Assembly (NCBI GenBank): GCA_964494655.1
Contig: CAZBRM010000004.1
Location: 1-41,427 of the forward strand
DNA from: JAHJQT01 sp964494655
GTDB taxonomy: Bacteria > Patescibacteriota > Minisyncoccia > Portnoybacterales > UBA2143
Length of the DNA stretch: 41,427 nt
Direction: 5' to 3'
Shown here: piece after piece, positions 29,473 to 38,268 of the stretch
Layout: every line of letters starts with the position of its first letter
Position numbering within the stretch: the stretch's first letter is position 1
Position numbers and translations under genes: made by a program
Notes under the pieces: model-generated
Databases searched by the model: none
What the model saw: the letters and a program-made list of their open reading frames with translations, nothing else
What the model was told of the DNA's origin: nothing

Positions 29473-29497
29473 ATATTAATTATCCACAAATTAACTA

Positions 29498-29526
29498 TTG
29501 AAAAAACAAATTAATAAGAATATTAT
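29498..29526 (+). promoter_or_regulatory. Promoter of the 58-aa ORF
   Basis: TTGAAA (29498-29503), 17 nt, TATTAT (29521-29526). Confidence 0.65.
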
Positions 29527-29577
29527 TATAAATAGTACAATTATTTTAGTTCTCTAAAAAAATAAGGAGGTCTGAAT

Positions 29578-29754
29578 ATGAGAAAAGAATTAATTCATTT
29601 TGCCAATCCTCTGCATATCTTTTGCCGTCTTCTAGATGCTGGTTTCTCTAAAGAAATTGCTTCTCCCCTTGGAAAGATATATGAACATGTAATCTATAGA
29701 CCGTTGTTTCTATGGCTAGGGTTATTTCGTACTCGTATTTCTAATCTCCATTAA
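29578..29754 (+). CDS. Small 58-aa protein, unknown
   Basis: The product starts MRKELIHFANPLHIFCRLLD and ends LFRTRISNLH. AAGGAGG lies eight bases before the ATG, a promoter lies upstream and a terminator begins within the stop region, so this is a complete transcription unit despite its size. It is moderately hydrophobic in the second half (YRPLFLWLGLF), possibly a peripheral or membrane-associated helix. No family is recognised. Unlike neighbouring chromosomal genes it has a real leader and strong ribosome binding site. Confidence 0.68.
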   Translation: MRKELIHFANPLHIFCRLLDAGFSKEIASPLGKIYEHVIYRPLFLWLGLFRTRISNLH

Positions 29755-29756
29755 AG

Positions 29757-29796
29757 ACGACCAATATAATTCAAATTTTTTTGGTCGTTTTTTGTA
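29757..29796 (+). terminator. Terminator of the 58-aa ORF
   Basis: ACGACCAA/TTGGTCGT stem followed by TTTTTT. It also separates this unit from the convergent leuS. Confidence 0.85.
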
Positions 29797-32196
29797 TTAG
29801 ACCACTAAATTAATTAATCTATTTGGTACGTATATAATCTTTTTCGGCTTTTTATTGTTCAGCCATTTTTTAACTTTATCCTGTGATAAGGTTATTTTTT
29901 TTACTTTTTCTTCAGAAATATTCATTTCAACTTCTATTTTATCTCTAACTTTGCCATTAATTTGGATAATTAATTGGCAGGTCTGCTCCTGAATTAATTT
30001 TTTATCATACTCCGGCCATTTTTCTAAAAAAATACTTTTTTTGTTTCCTAATTTCTCCCACAATTCTTCAGTAATATGAGGCGCAAAGGGTGATAACAAC
30101 TTTAAAAACATTTGGGCATTTTTTTTAGATAAAATCATTTCTTGCGCCTGCCATTTATTTGTAAATTCCATCATCATAGCAATCGCTGTATTAAATTTCA
30201 TATCTTCAAAATCATCACTTACTTTTTTAGTTACTTGATGTAATTTACTGGTTAATTCTTTACTTGTTATTGACCCTATTTTTTCTTGATTATTAAATAT
30301 CTGCCAAATTTTATTTAAGAAACGAAAACATCCTTGCAATCCTTTGGTGCTCCAATTAATTGTTTGATCAAAAGGCCCCATAAACATTTCGTAAACACGT
30401 AAAGCATCTGCGCCGTATTCTTTTATAACATCATCAGGATTAATAACATTATCAAAGCTCTTGCTCATTTTTCGACTATCTTCAGCTAAAACTACACCAT
30501 GAGAATAACGACGCTGATATGGTTCTGCTGTTGGAACTAGTTTTAAATCATAGAGAAACTTATGCCAGAAACGAGAATAAAGTAAATGCAAGGTTGTATG
30601 CTCCATTCCGCCATTGTATAAATCAACAGGCAACCAATATTTTAATTTTTTAAAATCGGCAAATTTCTTATTATTCTTCGGATCAATATATCTCAAAAAA
30701 TACCATGAAGAGCCAGCCCAATTAGGCATAGTATCGGTTTCTCTTTTAGCCGGACCCTTGCATTTTGGACATTTTGTTTCAACCCAATCCTTTATTTTAG
30801 CTAAAGGTGATTCGCCTGTTTTGCTTGGTTCGTATTTTTTTACATATGGAAGTTTAACCGGTAAATTTTTTTCATTAACTGGAACAACGCCGCATTTATG
30901 ACAATGGATAATTGGAATTGGTTCTCCCCAATAATGCTGTCTAGAAAATATCCAATCTCTTAATTTATATTGAACCGTTTTTTTACCAAGATTTTTTTTA
31001 GTCAACCATTGAGTAATTTTTTTTATAGCTTCTTCTGAAGATAATCCGTTAAATTTTTCTGAATTAATTAGTTTGCCATAATCAACATACGCTTCTTTTG
31101 AAATATCACCACCGGAAACCACTTCTTTAATTTCTACTTTATATTTCTTAGCAAACTGATAATCACGTTTATCATGAGCAGGAACAATCATCACAGCGCC
31201 TCCTCCATAAGTGGCAATAACATAATCACTAACCCAGATAGGAATTTTTTCATTATTGACAGGATTAATACAATAAGATCCAGTAAAAACTCCTGTTTTC
31301 TCTTTTTCTAATTGAGTTCTTTCAAATTCACTTTTCTTTTTTGATTCTAAAACATATTTTTCAACAGCTTTTTTATTTTCATCAAGAGTCAATTCTTTAA
31401 CTAAAGAATGTTCAGGCGCTAGAACCATGGCTGTGATGCCAAAAACAGTATCTGCTCTGGTTGTAAAAACAGCAATCTTTTCTAAAGAATCAGCAACTTT
31501 AAAATTAATTTCTGTCCCATAGCTTCTGCCAATCCAATTAATTTGTTGAATTTTTATTTTCTCTACATAATCAACTTTATCTAAATCTTCAATTAATCTA
31601 TCTGCATATTTAGTAATTTTAAGCATCCATTGCTTAATTGTTTTCTTTTCTGTCTGCGCACCGCAACGTTCGCATTTTCCACTAATTACTTCTTCGTTAG
31701 CTAAGCCAATTTTACAGCTTGGACACCAATTAATCGGCATTTCTGCCTGATAAGCTAACCCCTTCTTAAAAAACTGCAAAAATATCCACTGAGACCATTT
31801 ATAATAATTAGGATCAGTTGAATTAATTTCTCTGGACCAATCAAAAGAAAGCCCAAGAGAATTCATTTGTTTTTTAAAAATTTTAATATTAGCTTGAGTT
31901 ATTTTGGCAGGATGTATTCCTGTTTTAATCGCATAATTTTCAGTAGGCAAACCGAAAGCATCCCAGCCCATAGGATAAAGCACATTAAATCCTTCCATTC
32001 TTTTCTTACGCGCTAAAGCATCTAAAGCGCTGTAACTTCGAACATGGCCTATATGTAAACCATCACCCGAAGAATAAGGAAATTCCACCATTATGTACTT
32101 TTTTGGCTTTTTAGAAAAATCAATGGCTTTATACAAATCCTGCCCTTCCCATTTCTTCTGCCACTTTTTTTCTATTTTTTGTGGATTATATTTCAT
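29797..32196 (-). CDS. leuS: Leucyl-tRNA synthetase
   Basis: The product is 799 aa from the ATG at 32196 (MKYNPQKIEKKWQKKWE), four bases after the tatD stop. A longer frame exists upstream but runs through tatD. The class I signature HIGH appears in DGLHIGHVRSYSALD and KMSKS in SRKMSKSFDNVIN. The zinc pairs CPSC/CERC and a CHKC/CPKC pair are present, and the editing domain spans about residues 220-410. It shares a transcript with tatD. The tRNA-Leu gene lies about 1 kb beyond its end. Confidence 0.95.
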   Translation of the reverse strand: MKYNPQKIEKKWQKKWEGQDLYKAIDFSKKPKKYIMVEFPYSSGDGLHIGHVRSYSALDALARKKRMEGFNVLYPMGWDAFGLPTENYAIKTGIHPAKITQANIKIFKKQMNSLGLSFDWSREINSTDPNYYKWSQWIFLQFFKKGLAYQAEMPINWCPSCKIGLANEEVISGKCERCGAQTEKKTIKQWMLKITKYADRLIEDLDKVDYVEKIKIQQINWIGRSYGTEINFKVADSLEKIAVFTTRADTVFGITAMVLAPEHSLVKELTLDENKKAVEKYVLESKKKSEFERTQLEKEKTGVFTGSYCINPVNNEKIPIWVSDYVIATYGGGAVMIVPAHDKRDYQFAKKYKVEIKEVVSGGDISKEAYVDYGKLINSEKFNGLSSEEAIKKITQWLTKKNLGKKTVQYKLRDWIFSRQHYWGEPIPIIHCHKCGVVPVNEKNLPVKLPYVKKYEPSKTGESPLAKIKDWVETKCPKCKGPAKRETDTMPNWAGSSWYFLRYIDPKNNKKFADFKKLKYWLPVDLYNGGMEHTTLHLLYSRFWHKFLYDLKLVPTAEPYQRRYSHGVVLAEDSRKMSKSFDNVINPDDVIKEYGADALRVYEMFMGPFDQTINWSTKGLQGCFRFLNKIWQIFNNQEKIGSITSKELTSKLHQVTKKVSDDFEDMKFNTAIAMMMEFTNKWQAQEMILSKKNAQMFLKLLSPFAPHITEELWEKLGNKKSIFLEKWPEYDKKLIQEQTCQLIIQINGKVRDKIEVEMNISEEKVKKITLSQDKVKKWLNNKKPKKIIYVPNRLINLVV

Positions 32197-32200
32197 ATTT

Positions 32201-33052
32201 TCATATCCCAAACAATTCTTTTGCATTTTTTGTTGTTTGCTCGGCAACTTGTTCAAACTTTATTTTTTTTATCTCAGCTATTTTTTCTGCTATGTATTTT
32301 ACATAAACTGGTTCATTTCTCTCCTCACGATGCAATTCTGGAGTTAAATAAGGCGCGTCTGTTTCCAAAACAATCTTATCTAAAGGCAGTTTTTCAATAA
32401 CCTTATCATAACTGCGGGCGTAAGTAATTAATCCGTTAAAACTGATATAGAATCCCATATCTATTAATTTTTCTGCTTGAGACCAACGTCCCACAAAGCA
32501 GTGAACGACGCCTCTTAATCCAGGTGAGCAAGAATGAGGGCAATGAGCGCATCCAAAACTAAACATAGTTAATAATTCAATTAAATCATTATAAGCTTTA
32601 CGGCAATGAATGCAAATTGGCTTATCTATTTGCTGAGCCAGTTCAATTTGTTCTAAAAAAATCTGTTTTTGTTTGTTTTTTTCCTCTTCTGAAATACCAT
32701 CGTAATAATCTAAACCTATCTCTCCTACAGCTACAGTTTTTGGATTTTTTAATAATTTTTTGTATTTTTCGCTATCAAATTCTTCAAATTCCCTTTCTTC
32801 GCCTTTTTCCCACTCAGTTTCCTTTTTTGTTTTTTTAAAAACATGACTTGGATGTAAACCAACTATAGCATAAACGCCTTCTTTGTATTTCTCAGCATAT
32901 TTAACAGCCCGCTTACTAGTACTATACTGCGCGCCTACATTAATAACCCAAATATTTTTATCTAAAGCACGCTCAATTACTTCATCTCCATCTTTTTTAA
33001 ATGCATTAAAATTAACATGCGCATGCGTGTCTATTAATAAAGGTTTTTTCAT
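32201..33052 (-). CDS. tatD: TatD family metal-dependent deoxyribonuclease
   Basis: The start is chosen at the ATG at 33052 (MKKPLLIDTHAHVNF), giving 283 aa; a GTG two codons upstream sits only two bases from the -10 box. Metal ligands appear in DTHAHVNF, VGEIGLDYYDG, PICIHCRKA, GVVHCFVGR and VLETDAPYL. TatD enzymes are 3'-5' exonucleases acting on DNA. An unusual Cys/His-rich stretch (FGCAHCPHSCSPG) before GVVHCF looks like an insertion. TTGAAA-17-TATGAT ends eight bases before the ATG, so the mRNA is leaderless. Confidence 0.93.
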   Translation of the reverse strand: MKKPLLIDTHAHVNFNAFKKDGDEVIERALDKNIWVINVGAQYSTSKRAVKYAEKYKEGVYAIVGLHPSHVFKKTKKETEWEKGEEREFEEFDSEKYKKLLKNPKTVAVGEIGLDYYDGISEEEKNKQKQIFLEQIELAQQIDKPICIHCRKAYNDLIELLTMFSFGCAHCPHSCSPGLRGVVHCFVGRWSQAEKLIDMGFYISFNGLITYARSYDKVIEKLPLDKIVLETDAPYLTPELHREERNEPVYVKYIAEKIAEIKKIKFEQVAEQTTKNAKELFGI

Positions 33053-33060
33053 ATTCACTT

Positions 33061-33089
33061 ATCATAATCTATTTAAAACCTATTTTCAA
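33061..33089 (-). promoter_or_regulatory. tatD-leuS promoter, leaderless
   Basis: TTGAAA (33089-33084), 17 nt, TATGAT (33066-33061), eight bases to the ATG at 33052. Confidence 0.7.
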
Positions 33090-33103
33090 GTTAAAATCTC
33101 TGG

Positions 33104-33109
33104 TATAAT
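33104..33109 (+). promoter_or_regulatory. -10 box of the SdpI-like gene, leaderless
   Basis: TATAAT ends seven bases before the ATG at 33117, the same distance as for lcp and parA. Confidence 0.65.
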
Positions 33110-33116
33110 AGAATAT

Positions 33117-33752
33117 ATGAAAAAGACAACAATTATTATCTTATTAATCATTCTTGCGTCTTTTGCTTTAGCCTTTTATTTTTATCCGCAAATGCCGGAT
33201 AAAATGGCTTCGCATTGGAATGCCCAAGGCCAAGTTGATGATTATATGTCAAAATGCTGGGGCTTATTTTTAATGCCTTTAATATCCTTAGGTCTATTTA
33301 TACTTTTCCTTTTAATTCCTATAATAGACCCGTTAAAAAAGAACATTGAGAAATTCAGAAAATATTTTGATTGGTTTATTGTTTTAATTATTGCTTTTCT
33401 CTTTTATATCTACCTACTAACTATATTCTGGAATTTTGGATATAAATTTGATATGGGGATGATGATGATTCCGGCAATTGCTGTCTTATTCTATTTTATT
33501 GGCATTATGTTAAAACATGCCAGAAGAAACTGGTTTATTGGAATCAGAACGCCTTGGACTTTAAGCAATGATATTGTCTGGGATAAAACTCATCAATTAG
33601 GAAGTAAGTTATTTAAAATATCAGCAATAATCGCTTTATTTGGAATGATATTCAGCAAATATGCAATATGGATTGCAATAATACCGATACTTGCCTCTGT
33701 AATTTATATAATAATTTATTCTTATTTTGCGTATAAAAAGGACAGTCCTTAA
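33117..33752 (+). CDS. SdpI/DUF1648 family membrane protein
   Basis: The product is 211 aa from the ATG at 33117; the longer open frame upstream overlaps tatD and is spurious. The N-terminal helix is followed by the DUF1648 signature YPQMPDKMASHWNAQGQVD, then about five more helices. Near the C-terminus comes the SdpI motif RNWFIGIRTPWTLSNDIVWDKTHQLG. In Bacillus, SdpI gives immunity to a killing peptide; most relatives are uncharacterised. The last codons and the stop lie in one arm of a 21-bp inverted repeat. Confidence 0.9.
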   Translation: MKKTTIIILLIILASFALAFYFYPQMPDKMASHWNAQGQVDDYMSKCWGLFLMPLISLGLFILFLLIPIIDPLKKNIEKFRKYFDWFIVLIIAFLFYIYLLTIFWNFGYKFDMGMMMIPAIAVLFYFIGIMLKHARRNWFIGIRTPWTLSNDIVWDKTHQLGSKLFKISAIIALFGMIFSKYAIWIAIIPILASVIYIIIYSYFAYKKDSP

Positions 33753-33781
33753 AAATGATGTCATTTTTAAGGACTGTCCTT
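33738..33781. terminator. Bidirectional terminator, 21-bp perfect inverted repeat
   Basis: Arms 33738-33758 and 33761-33781 are exact reverse complements with a two-base centre, and T/A tracts flank both sides. Each arm contains AAGGACAGTCCTT, itself a near palindrome. It separates the converging SdpI-like gene and metG. Confidence 0.85.
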
Positions 33782-33798
33782 TTATCTCTCTTATGCAC

Positions 33799-35229
33799 TT
33801 ACAATCGTGGAAATAATGCCTCGGTTTTTTTGTTTTGTTTAATTTGCTCTAAAATCTTTTCTGATGTTTCCGGCATAAACGGCTCTAATAAATCAGTAAT
33901 TTCTTCTATAACCGTTAATAACTGCCCTAAAACTTTTTTAGCTTTATCTTGATTATTTTTAATCAATTTCCATGGCTTGTTTTTCTCAATATACTCATCG
34001 CAAAAACTAATCAATTGCCAAATTGACTCTAAGGCCTCATTAAATTTAATATCCTTAATTGCTTTGTGATATTTTTCTTGAACTAATTTAATCTCTGAAT
34101 CAAATTCTTTATTTGCTTTTTCTGCTTTAGCTCCAACTTTTTCCGAAAGAGTTAAAACTCTACTAACTAAATTTCCTAATCCATTAGCTAAATCAGAATT
34201 ATATCTCTCTTCTAAACGCTTAATACTAAAATCACCATCACTTCCAAAAGAAATTTCTCTTAAAAGAAAATATCTAACTACATCTGCTCCATATTTATCA
34301 ACTAAATAAACTGGATCAATGATATTACCCAACGTTTTGCTCATTTTTTGCCCATTAATTGTAAAAAATCCATGAACAAATATCTTTTTAGGCAATTTTA
34401 ATCCTGTAGCTAAAAGTAGAGCAGGCCAGAAAATAGCATGGAATTTAACAATGTCTTTGGCAATTAAGTGAAGATTAGCTGGCCAATACTTTTTAAACTC
34501 TTTAGAGTCGTCTCCATAGCCAATAGCAGTGATATAATTTTGAAGAGCCTCCACCCAGACATAAACACGATTTTTCTTATCAAAAGGCAAATCAATACCC
34601 CATTTTACTTTTTCCCGCGAGATAGAGAAATTGCCTAAATCTTGTTTTAACAAAGATAAAACTTCTTTTTTACGCTCTTCTGGTTCAATTATCAATTTAT
34701 TACTTTCAATAAGTTTCTTTACTTGAGGCAGAAAATCATTAAGTTTAAAAAAATAGTTTGTTTCTGAAATTAATTCTGGCTCTTTTTGATGGTCAGGACA
34801 TTTACCATCAACTAATTCTTTTTTAGTAATAAACTTTTCACATCCAGTACAATATAATCCTCTATATTCATCCTGATAAATTTTACCGCTTTCTTTTAAT
34901 TTTAATAAAAATTTTTCTACTCCTTTCTTGTGTTTCTCGTCTGTTGTTCTAATAAAATCATCATAAGAAATATTTAATTTTTTCCATGCTTTCTTGAATG
35001 ATTCGGATATTTCATCAACAAATTCCTGCGGCATCTTGCCTGCCCTTTCTGCCGCCTGAGCAATTTTTTCTCCATGTTCGTCTGTACCAGTCAAAAAGAA
35101 AACATCTTCACCTAATTTGCGATGATAACGAGCTAAAACATCAGCTGCTACAGTAGTATAAGCTGTTCCCACATGGGCAGTCTGATTAGTATAATAGATA
35201 GGAGTGGTGATATAAAATTTATTTTTCAT
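33799..35229 (-). CDS. metG: Methionyl-tRNA synthetase
   Basis: The product is 476 aa, class I. The HIGH-like motif is in YYTNQTAHVGTAY, and KMSKS appears as GQKMSKTLGNIIDP. A CxxC zinc knuckle (CTGCEKF) is followed by a CPDH variant in place of the second CxxC pair. The helical anticodon domain ends the protein, and the C-terminal tRNA-binding domain of some bacterial enzymes is absent. It begins one base after rsmI ends, so the two are co-transcribed. Confidence 0.95.
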   Translation of the reverse strand: MKNKFYITTPIYYTNQTAHVGTAYTTVAADVLARYHRKLGEDVFFLTGTDEHGEKIAQAAERAGKMPQEFVDEISESFKKAWKKLNISYDDFIRTTDEKHKKGVEKFLLKLKESGKIYQDEYRGLYCTGCEKFITKKELVDGKCPDHQKEPELISETNYFFKLNDFLPQVKKLIESNKLIIEPEERKKEVLSLLKQDLGNFSISREKVKWGIDLPFDKKNRVYVWVEALQNYITAIGYGDDSKEFKKYWPANLHLIAKDIVKFHAIFWPALLLATGLKLPKKIFVHGFFTINGQKMSKTLGNIIDPVYLVDKYGADVVRYFLLREISFGSDGDFSIKRLEERYNSDLANGLGNLVSRVLTLSEKVGAKAEKANKEFDSEIKLVQEKYHKAIKDIKFNEALESIWQLISFCDEYIEKNKPWKLIKNNQDKAKKVLGQLLTVIEEITDLLEPFMPETSEKILEQIKQNKKTEALFPRL

Positions 35230-35230
35230 A

Positions 35231-35911
35231 TTATTTATTTTCAGTGACTATAACAAATTCTCCTTTGAATTCTTCTTTGGGCAACGAATTAATTTGCTCA
35301 ATAATCTTTTCTATGCTTCCTCGATAAACTGTTTCAAATTTTTTAGTCAATTCGCGACAAATAACAATTCTTCTCTCATCTTCTAAGACATTTTTTAATT
35401 CTTCTAGTGTTTTTTTAATTCTATGAATAGACTCATAAAAAACAACTGTCTTTTTTTCTTTTGAAACTTCTCGAAAGAATTTATTTCTTTTTTTCTTATT
35501 AGGCGGAAATCCAAAAAAAACAAACTTATCAGCTGAAAATCCTGAAATACTTAAAGCAGATATTAAAGCTGATGGTCCTGGGATAGAAATAATTTTCAAA
35601 TCTGGCAAATTTGTAAGCAAGTAATTAATTAATTTTGCTCCTGGATCGCTAATACATGGAGTACCCGCGTCTGAAACTAGAGCTATTTCATTACCTTGCT
35701 CAATTTGTTTTAAAATATATTCCAATTTAGTTAATTTGCTATGTTGGTGGTAACTGATTGTATTCTTGGATATTTGAAAATGCGCTAATAATTTTTTAGT
35801 TACGCGAGTATCTTCACAAAGAATTAAATCAACTTCTTTTAAAATTTTTATTGCCCGAGAAGACAAATCATCTAAATTACCAATAGGAGTAGCAATGATA
35901 TATAAAGACAT
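35231..35911 (-). CDS. rsmI: 16S rRNA (cytidine1402-2'-O)-methyltransferase
   Basis: The product is 226 aa. The start SLYIIATPIGNLDDLSSRAI and LCEDTRVTKKLLAHF, LVSDAGTPCISDPGAKL, IPGPSALISALSISGF and FYESIHRIKKTLEEL are signature RsmI blocks of the tetrapyrrole-methylase fold. It uses S-adenosylmethionine to modify C1402 in the decoding centre. TTGTAA-16-TATACA ends eight bases before the ATG, so the rsmI-metG mRNA is probably leaderless. Confidence 0.95.
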   Translation of the reverse strand: MSLYIIATPIGNLDDLSSRAIKILKEVDLILCEDTRVTKKLLAHFQISKNTISYHQHSKLTKLEYILKQIEQGNEIALVSDAGTPCISDPGAKLINYLLTNLPDLKIISIPGPSALISALSISGFSADKFVFFGFPPNKKKRNKFFREVSKEKKTVVFYESIHRIKKTLEELKNVLEDERRIVICRELTKKFETVYRGSIEKIIEQINSLPKEEFKGEFVIVTENK

Positions 35912-35919
35912 AATACTAT

Positions 35920-35947
35920 TGTATATAAAAACCGCCCACTTTTACAA
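35920..35947 (-). promoter_or_regulatory. rsmI-metG promoter, leaderless
   Basis: TTGTAA (35947-35942), 16 nt, TATACA (35925-35920), eight bases to the ATG. Confidence 0.65.
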
Positions 35948-35981
35948 GGACGGAAATTTGTAATCAACAAATAATAAAAAA

Positions 35982-36998
35982 TTAAGCGTCCTTTTTCCTG
36001 ATATCTTTTAAAAACTCTGCCACAGATGCTGTTAATGGAACTGCTAGAATAAGTCCTAAAACTCCTGCTAATTTAGCGCCAATAAGCATAACCACTATAA
36101 TAACAATTGGATTCAAGCCAACTGCTTTTTTCATTACCTGAGGAACAATAACATAATTTTCTAGCTGTTGAATAACAACATAAAGAACAACAACTAACAA
36201 AGCTAAAAGTGGAGACACTAAAAAGGCCAAGATAACAGCCGGAATGGCGGCGATAATAGGACCGATATAAGGAATAATTTCAAATAAGCCAGCTATCAGA
36301 GCTAAAATTAAAACATAAGGAACATTTAAAAAATATAGTCCGATAAATGTTAAACAGCCAATAATAAACATCAACAATAATTGTCCTCTTAGCCAACTTC
36401 CTATTTTTACCTGAATACGATCAATTAAGTCAGAAATATAATGCTGATGATCTTCCGGCGTCAATGAAATTAAAAACTTCTTTACTCCTTTTTCCTGTAC
36501 AGCTAAATAAAAAGAGATAACTAAGACAATCATAGCTGAAAACAAACCTCCAAATAAACCAATAATAGTAGCAAAAAAGCTTGAAGTCGCCTCTGTTAAT
36601 CTACCGCTTATTTTATAAAGAAGATTCTGCAGATTGCCCTCAATTTGATATTTACCCCATAATTCATTAACGCTTAACCCTATCTTTTCCATAAAATCAG
36701 GAAAATGATTAGTTAATTCCTTAATTTGTTCAGCTAATGGAGGAAAAATTAAGGTGACGACTAAAGCTAAAAACAATAAAACAAGAAGATAAATAAAGAT
36801 TACTCCAAGAATGCGCGGAACCTTATGTCGTTGCAACCAACTTACTGGTCCGTTAATGGCTGCGGCAATAATAACCGCAACAAAAACAATAATAAGAATA
36901 TCTCTGATTAAATATAAAAAAACCAACCCTAATAATATCAGAATAATCCGAAAAATAGTTGATGTAGAAATATTAATTGTCTGTGAAGTATTATTCAT
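35982..36998 (-). CDS. AI-2E family transporter (PF01594-type permease)
   Basis: The product is 338 aa with about seven or eight hydrophobic helices. Paired helices at residues 13-50 are followed by WLQRHKVPRILGVIF, a soluble segment with FPDFMEKIGLSVNELWGKYQ, and the conserved LIAGLFEIIPYIGPIIAAIPAVI and GLNPIVIIVVMLIGAKLAGVLG blocks. Members have been linked to autoinducer-2 export or ion/proton exchange, so the substrate is open. It ends the M16-containing run; the M16 gene precedes it with a one-base gap. Confidence 0.9.
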   Translation of the reverse strand: MNNTSQTINISTSTIFRIILILLGLVFLYLIRDILIIVFVAVIIAAAINGPVSWLQRHKVPRILGVIFIYLLVLLFLALVVTLIFPPLAEQIKELTNHFPDFMEKIGLSVNELWGKYQIEGNLQNLLYKISGRLTEATSSFFATIIGLFGGLFSAMIVLVISFYLAVQEKGVKKFLISLTPEDHQHYISDLIDRIQVKIGSWLRGQLLLMFIIGCLTFIGLYFLNVPYVLILALIAGLFEIIPYIGPIIAAIPAVILAFLVSPLLALLVVVLYVVIQQLENYVIVPQVMKKAVGLNPIVIIVVMLIGAKLAGVLGLILAVPLTASVAEFLKDIRKKDA

Positions 36999-36999
36999 T

Positions 37000-38268
37000 T
37001 TAAATTTTCAATAATTTATCAAATTTATTTTTATCCTTGAATGGCCCGATTAATGCTAAATTAAGTTTTTCCGGCTTAAAAATATCTTTAGCTACTCTTT
37101 GAATATCATTAATCGTTACTTTATCTATTTTACTGAATTTTTCCTCTAATGTCAAAATCTCACCTGTTAAGAGTTCTTGAGAAGCATAAAATGAAGCCTG
37201 CTCATCTGACGCTTCCATACCAATTAAAGCTGATCCTTTAATGTGGTCTTTGGCCTTTTTTAATTCTTTTGGCCCGACTTTCTGCTTAGTGATTTTTTTA
37301 AATTCTTCTAAAATAGTTTTAATAGCTCTATCAACTTTTTGATTATCAACCCCTGAACTAGCAGCTAAATAACCAACATCTGTATCCATATCTGCTCCAG
37401 CTCTAATATAATAGGCTAGACCCTGTCTCTCTCTAATAGAAATAAACAAACGAGAACTCATATATCCTCCTAAAATATCTCCTAGAATACTCAAAGCGTA
37501 TCTATCTGGATGGAACATATTATACGCTCTAACTCCTAAAATTAAATGTGTCTGATCAGTTTTCTTATAATGAACCAATGTTTGCGGTTTAGTCTGTTTT
37601 TCTTTAACTAGTAATTTGTTCTTAATTTTATATTCATTAATTTTTTGAAAATATTTCTTAATTTTATTAATAGTTTCTTCCTGATTAATATTTCCTGCTA
37701 CAGCAATAACAGTATTTTTAGCAGAATAGTGATTTTTAAGGTAGTTTATAAAATCATTTCTTTGGATACTTTTAACTGTATTTTCTGTGCCAGCAATATC
37801 CCAACCAGCCGGTTGATCGCCATATAAAAGTTTAAGCCAAAGATTACTCACATAATGCATCGGCATATCTAAAATCATATTTATTTCTTGTAAAATAGTA
37901 CCGCGCTCTTTATTTATCTCTTTTGCATTAAAAAGTGAATTTAGATAAATATCAGAAACCCAATCAAGAGCTAAATCTAAATGACTAGCGTCAACTTTTG
38001 CCCAATAACCAGTATATTCCTGAGAAGTAAAAGCATTATAATGTCCTCCTATTTGATCTAACGGTTCAACTATTTTTATTGTGCTAGAACGCTTTTTCGT
38101 TCCTTTTAAAAGCATATGCTCTAAAAAATGAGAAATACCATTGATATCTTTGGTCTCATATTTAGAGCCAGTCCCAACTAATACCAAAACCGCCGCTGTT
38201 TTAGTGTTTTTAGCCGGAACAGTAAGAATTCTTAATCCATTTTTTAAAATTGTCTTTTTATAATTCAT
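37000..38268 (-). CDS. M16 family zinc peptidase (processing-peptidase-like)
   Basis: The product is 422 aa. The inverted zinc motif HFLEHMLLKGT (HxxEH) lies at residues 47-57, and the third ligand is expected in ERGTILQEINMILD. The C-terminal half has the R/Y pair region (MSSRLFISIRERQGLAYYI) that positions substrate. It is a single full-length M16 pair of domains, similar to mitochondrial processing peptidase beta. Its stop and the AI-2E gene are nearly contiguous, and its ATG overlaps the last base of glyS. Confidence 0.93.
   Translation of the reverse strand: MNYKKTILKNGLRILTVPAKNTKTAAVLVLVGTGSKYETKDINGISHFLEHMLLKGTKKRSSTIKIVEPLDQIGGHYNAFTSQEYTGYWAKVDASHLDLALDWVSDIYLNSLFNAKEINKERGTILQEINMILDMPMHYVSNLWLKLLYGDQPAGWDIAGTENTVKSIQRNDFINYLKNHYSAKNTVIAVAGNINQEETINKIKKYFQKINEYKIKNKLLVKEKQTKPQTLVHYKKTDQTHLILGVRAYNMFHPDRYALSILGDILGGYMSSRLFISIRERQGLAYYIRAGADMDTDVGYLAASSGVDNQKVDRAIKTILEEFKKITKQKVGPKELKKAKDHIKGSALIGMEASDEQASFYASQELLTGEILTLEEKFSKIDKVTINDIQRVAKDIFKPEKLNLALIGPFKDKNKFDKLLKI

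Noticed and set aside
29480..29488. TTATCCACA, a perfect DnaA box near parAB, as an origin
   Set aside because: It is an isolated box in the tsaC promoter with no cluster, no AT-rich unwinding region and no dnaA or dnaN nearby. Another copy inside comEC (78-86) is clearly coding.
32883..33116. N-terminal extension of the SdpI-like protein
   Set aside because: The open frame upstream of 33117 runs antisense through tatD. The -10 box at 33104 excludes it from the mRNA.
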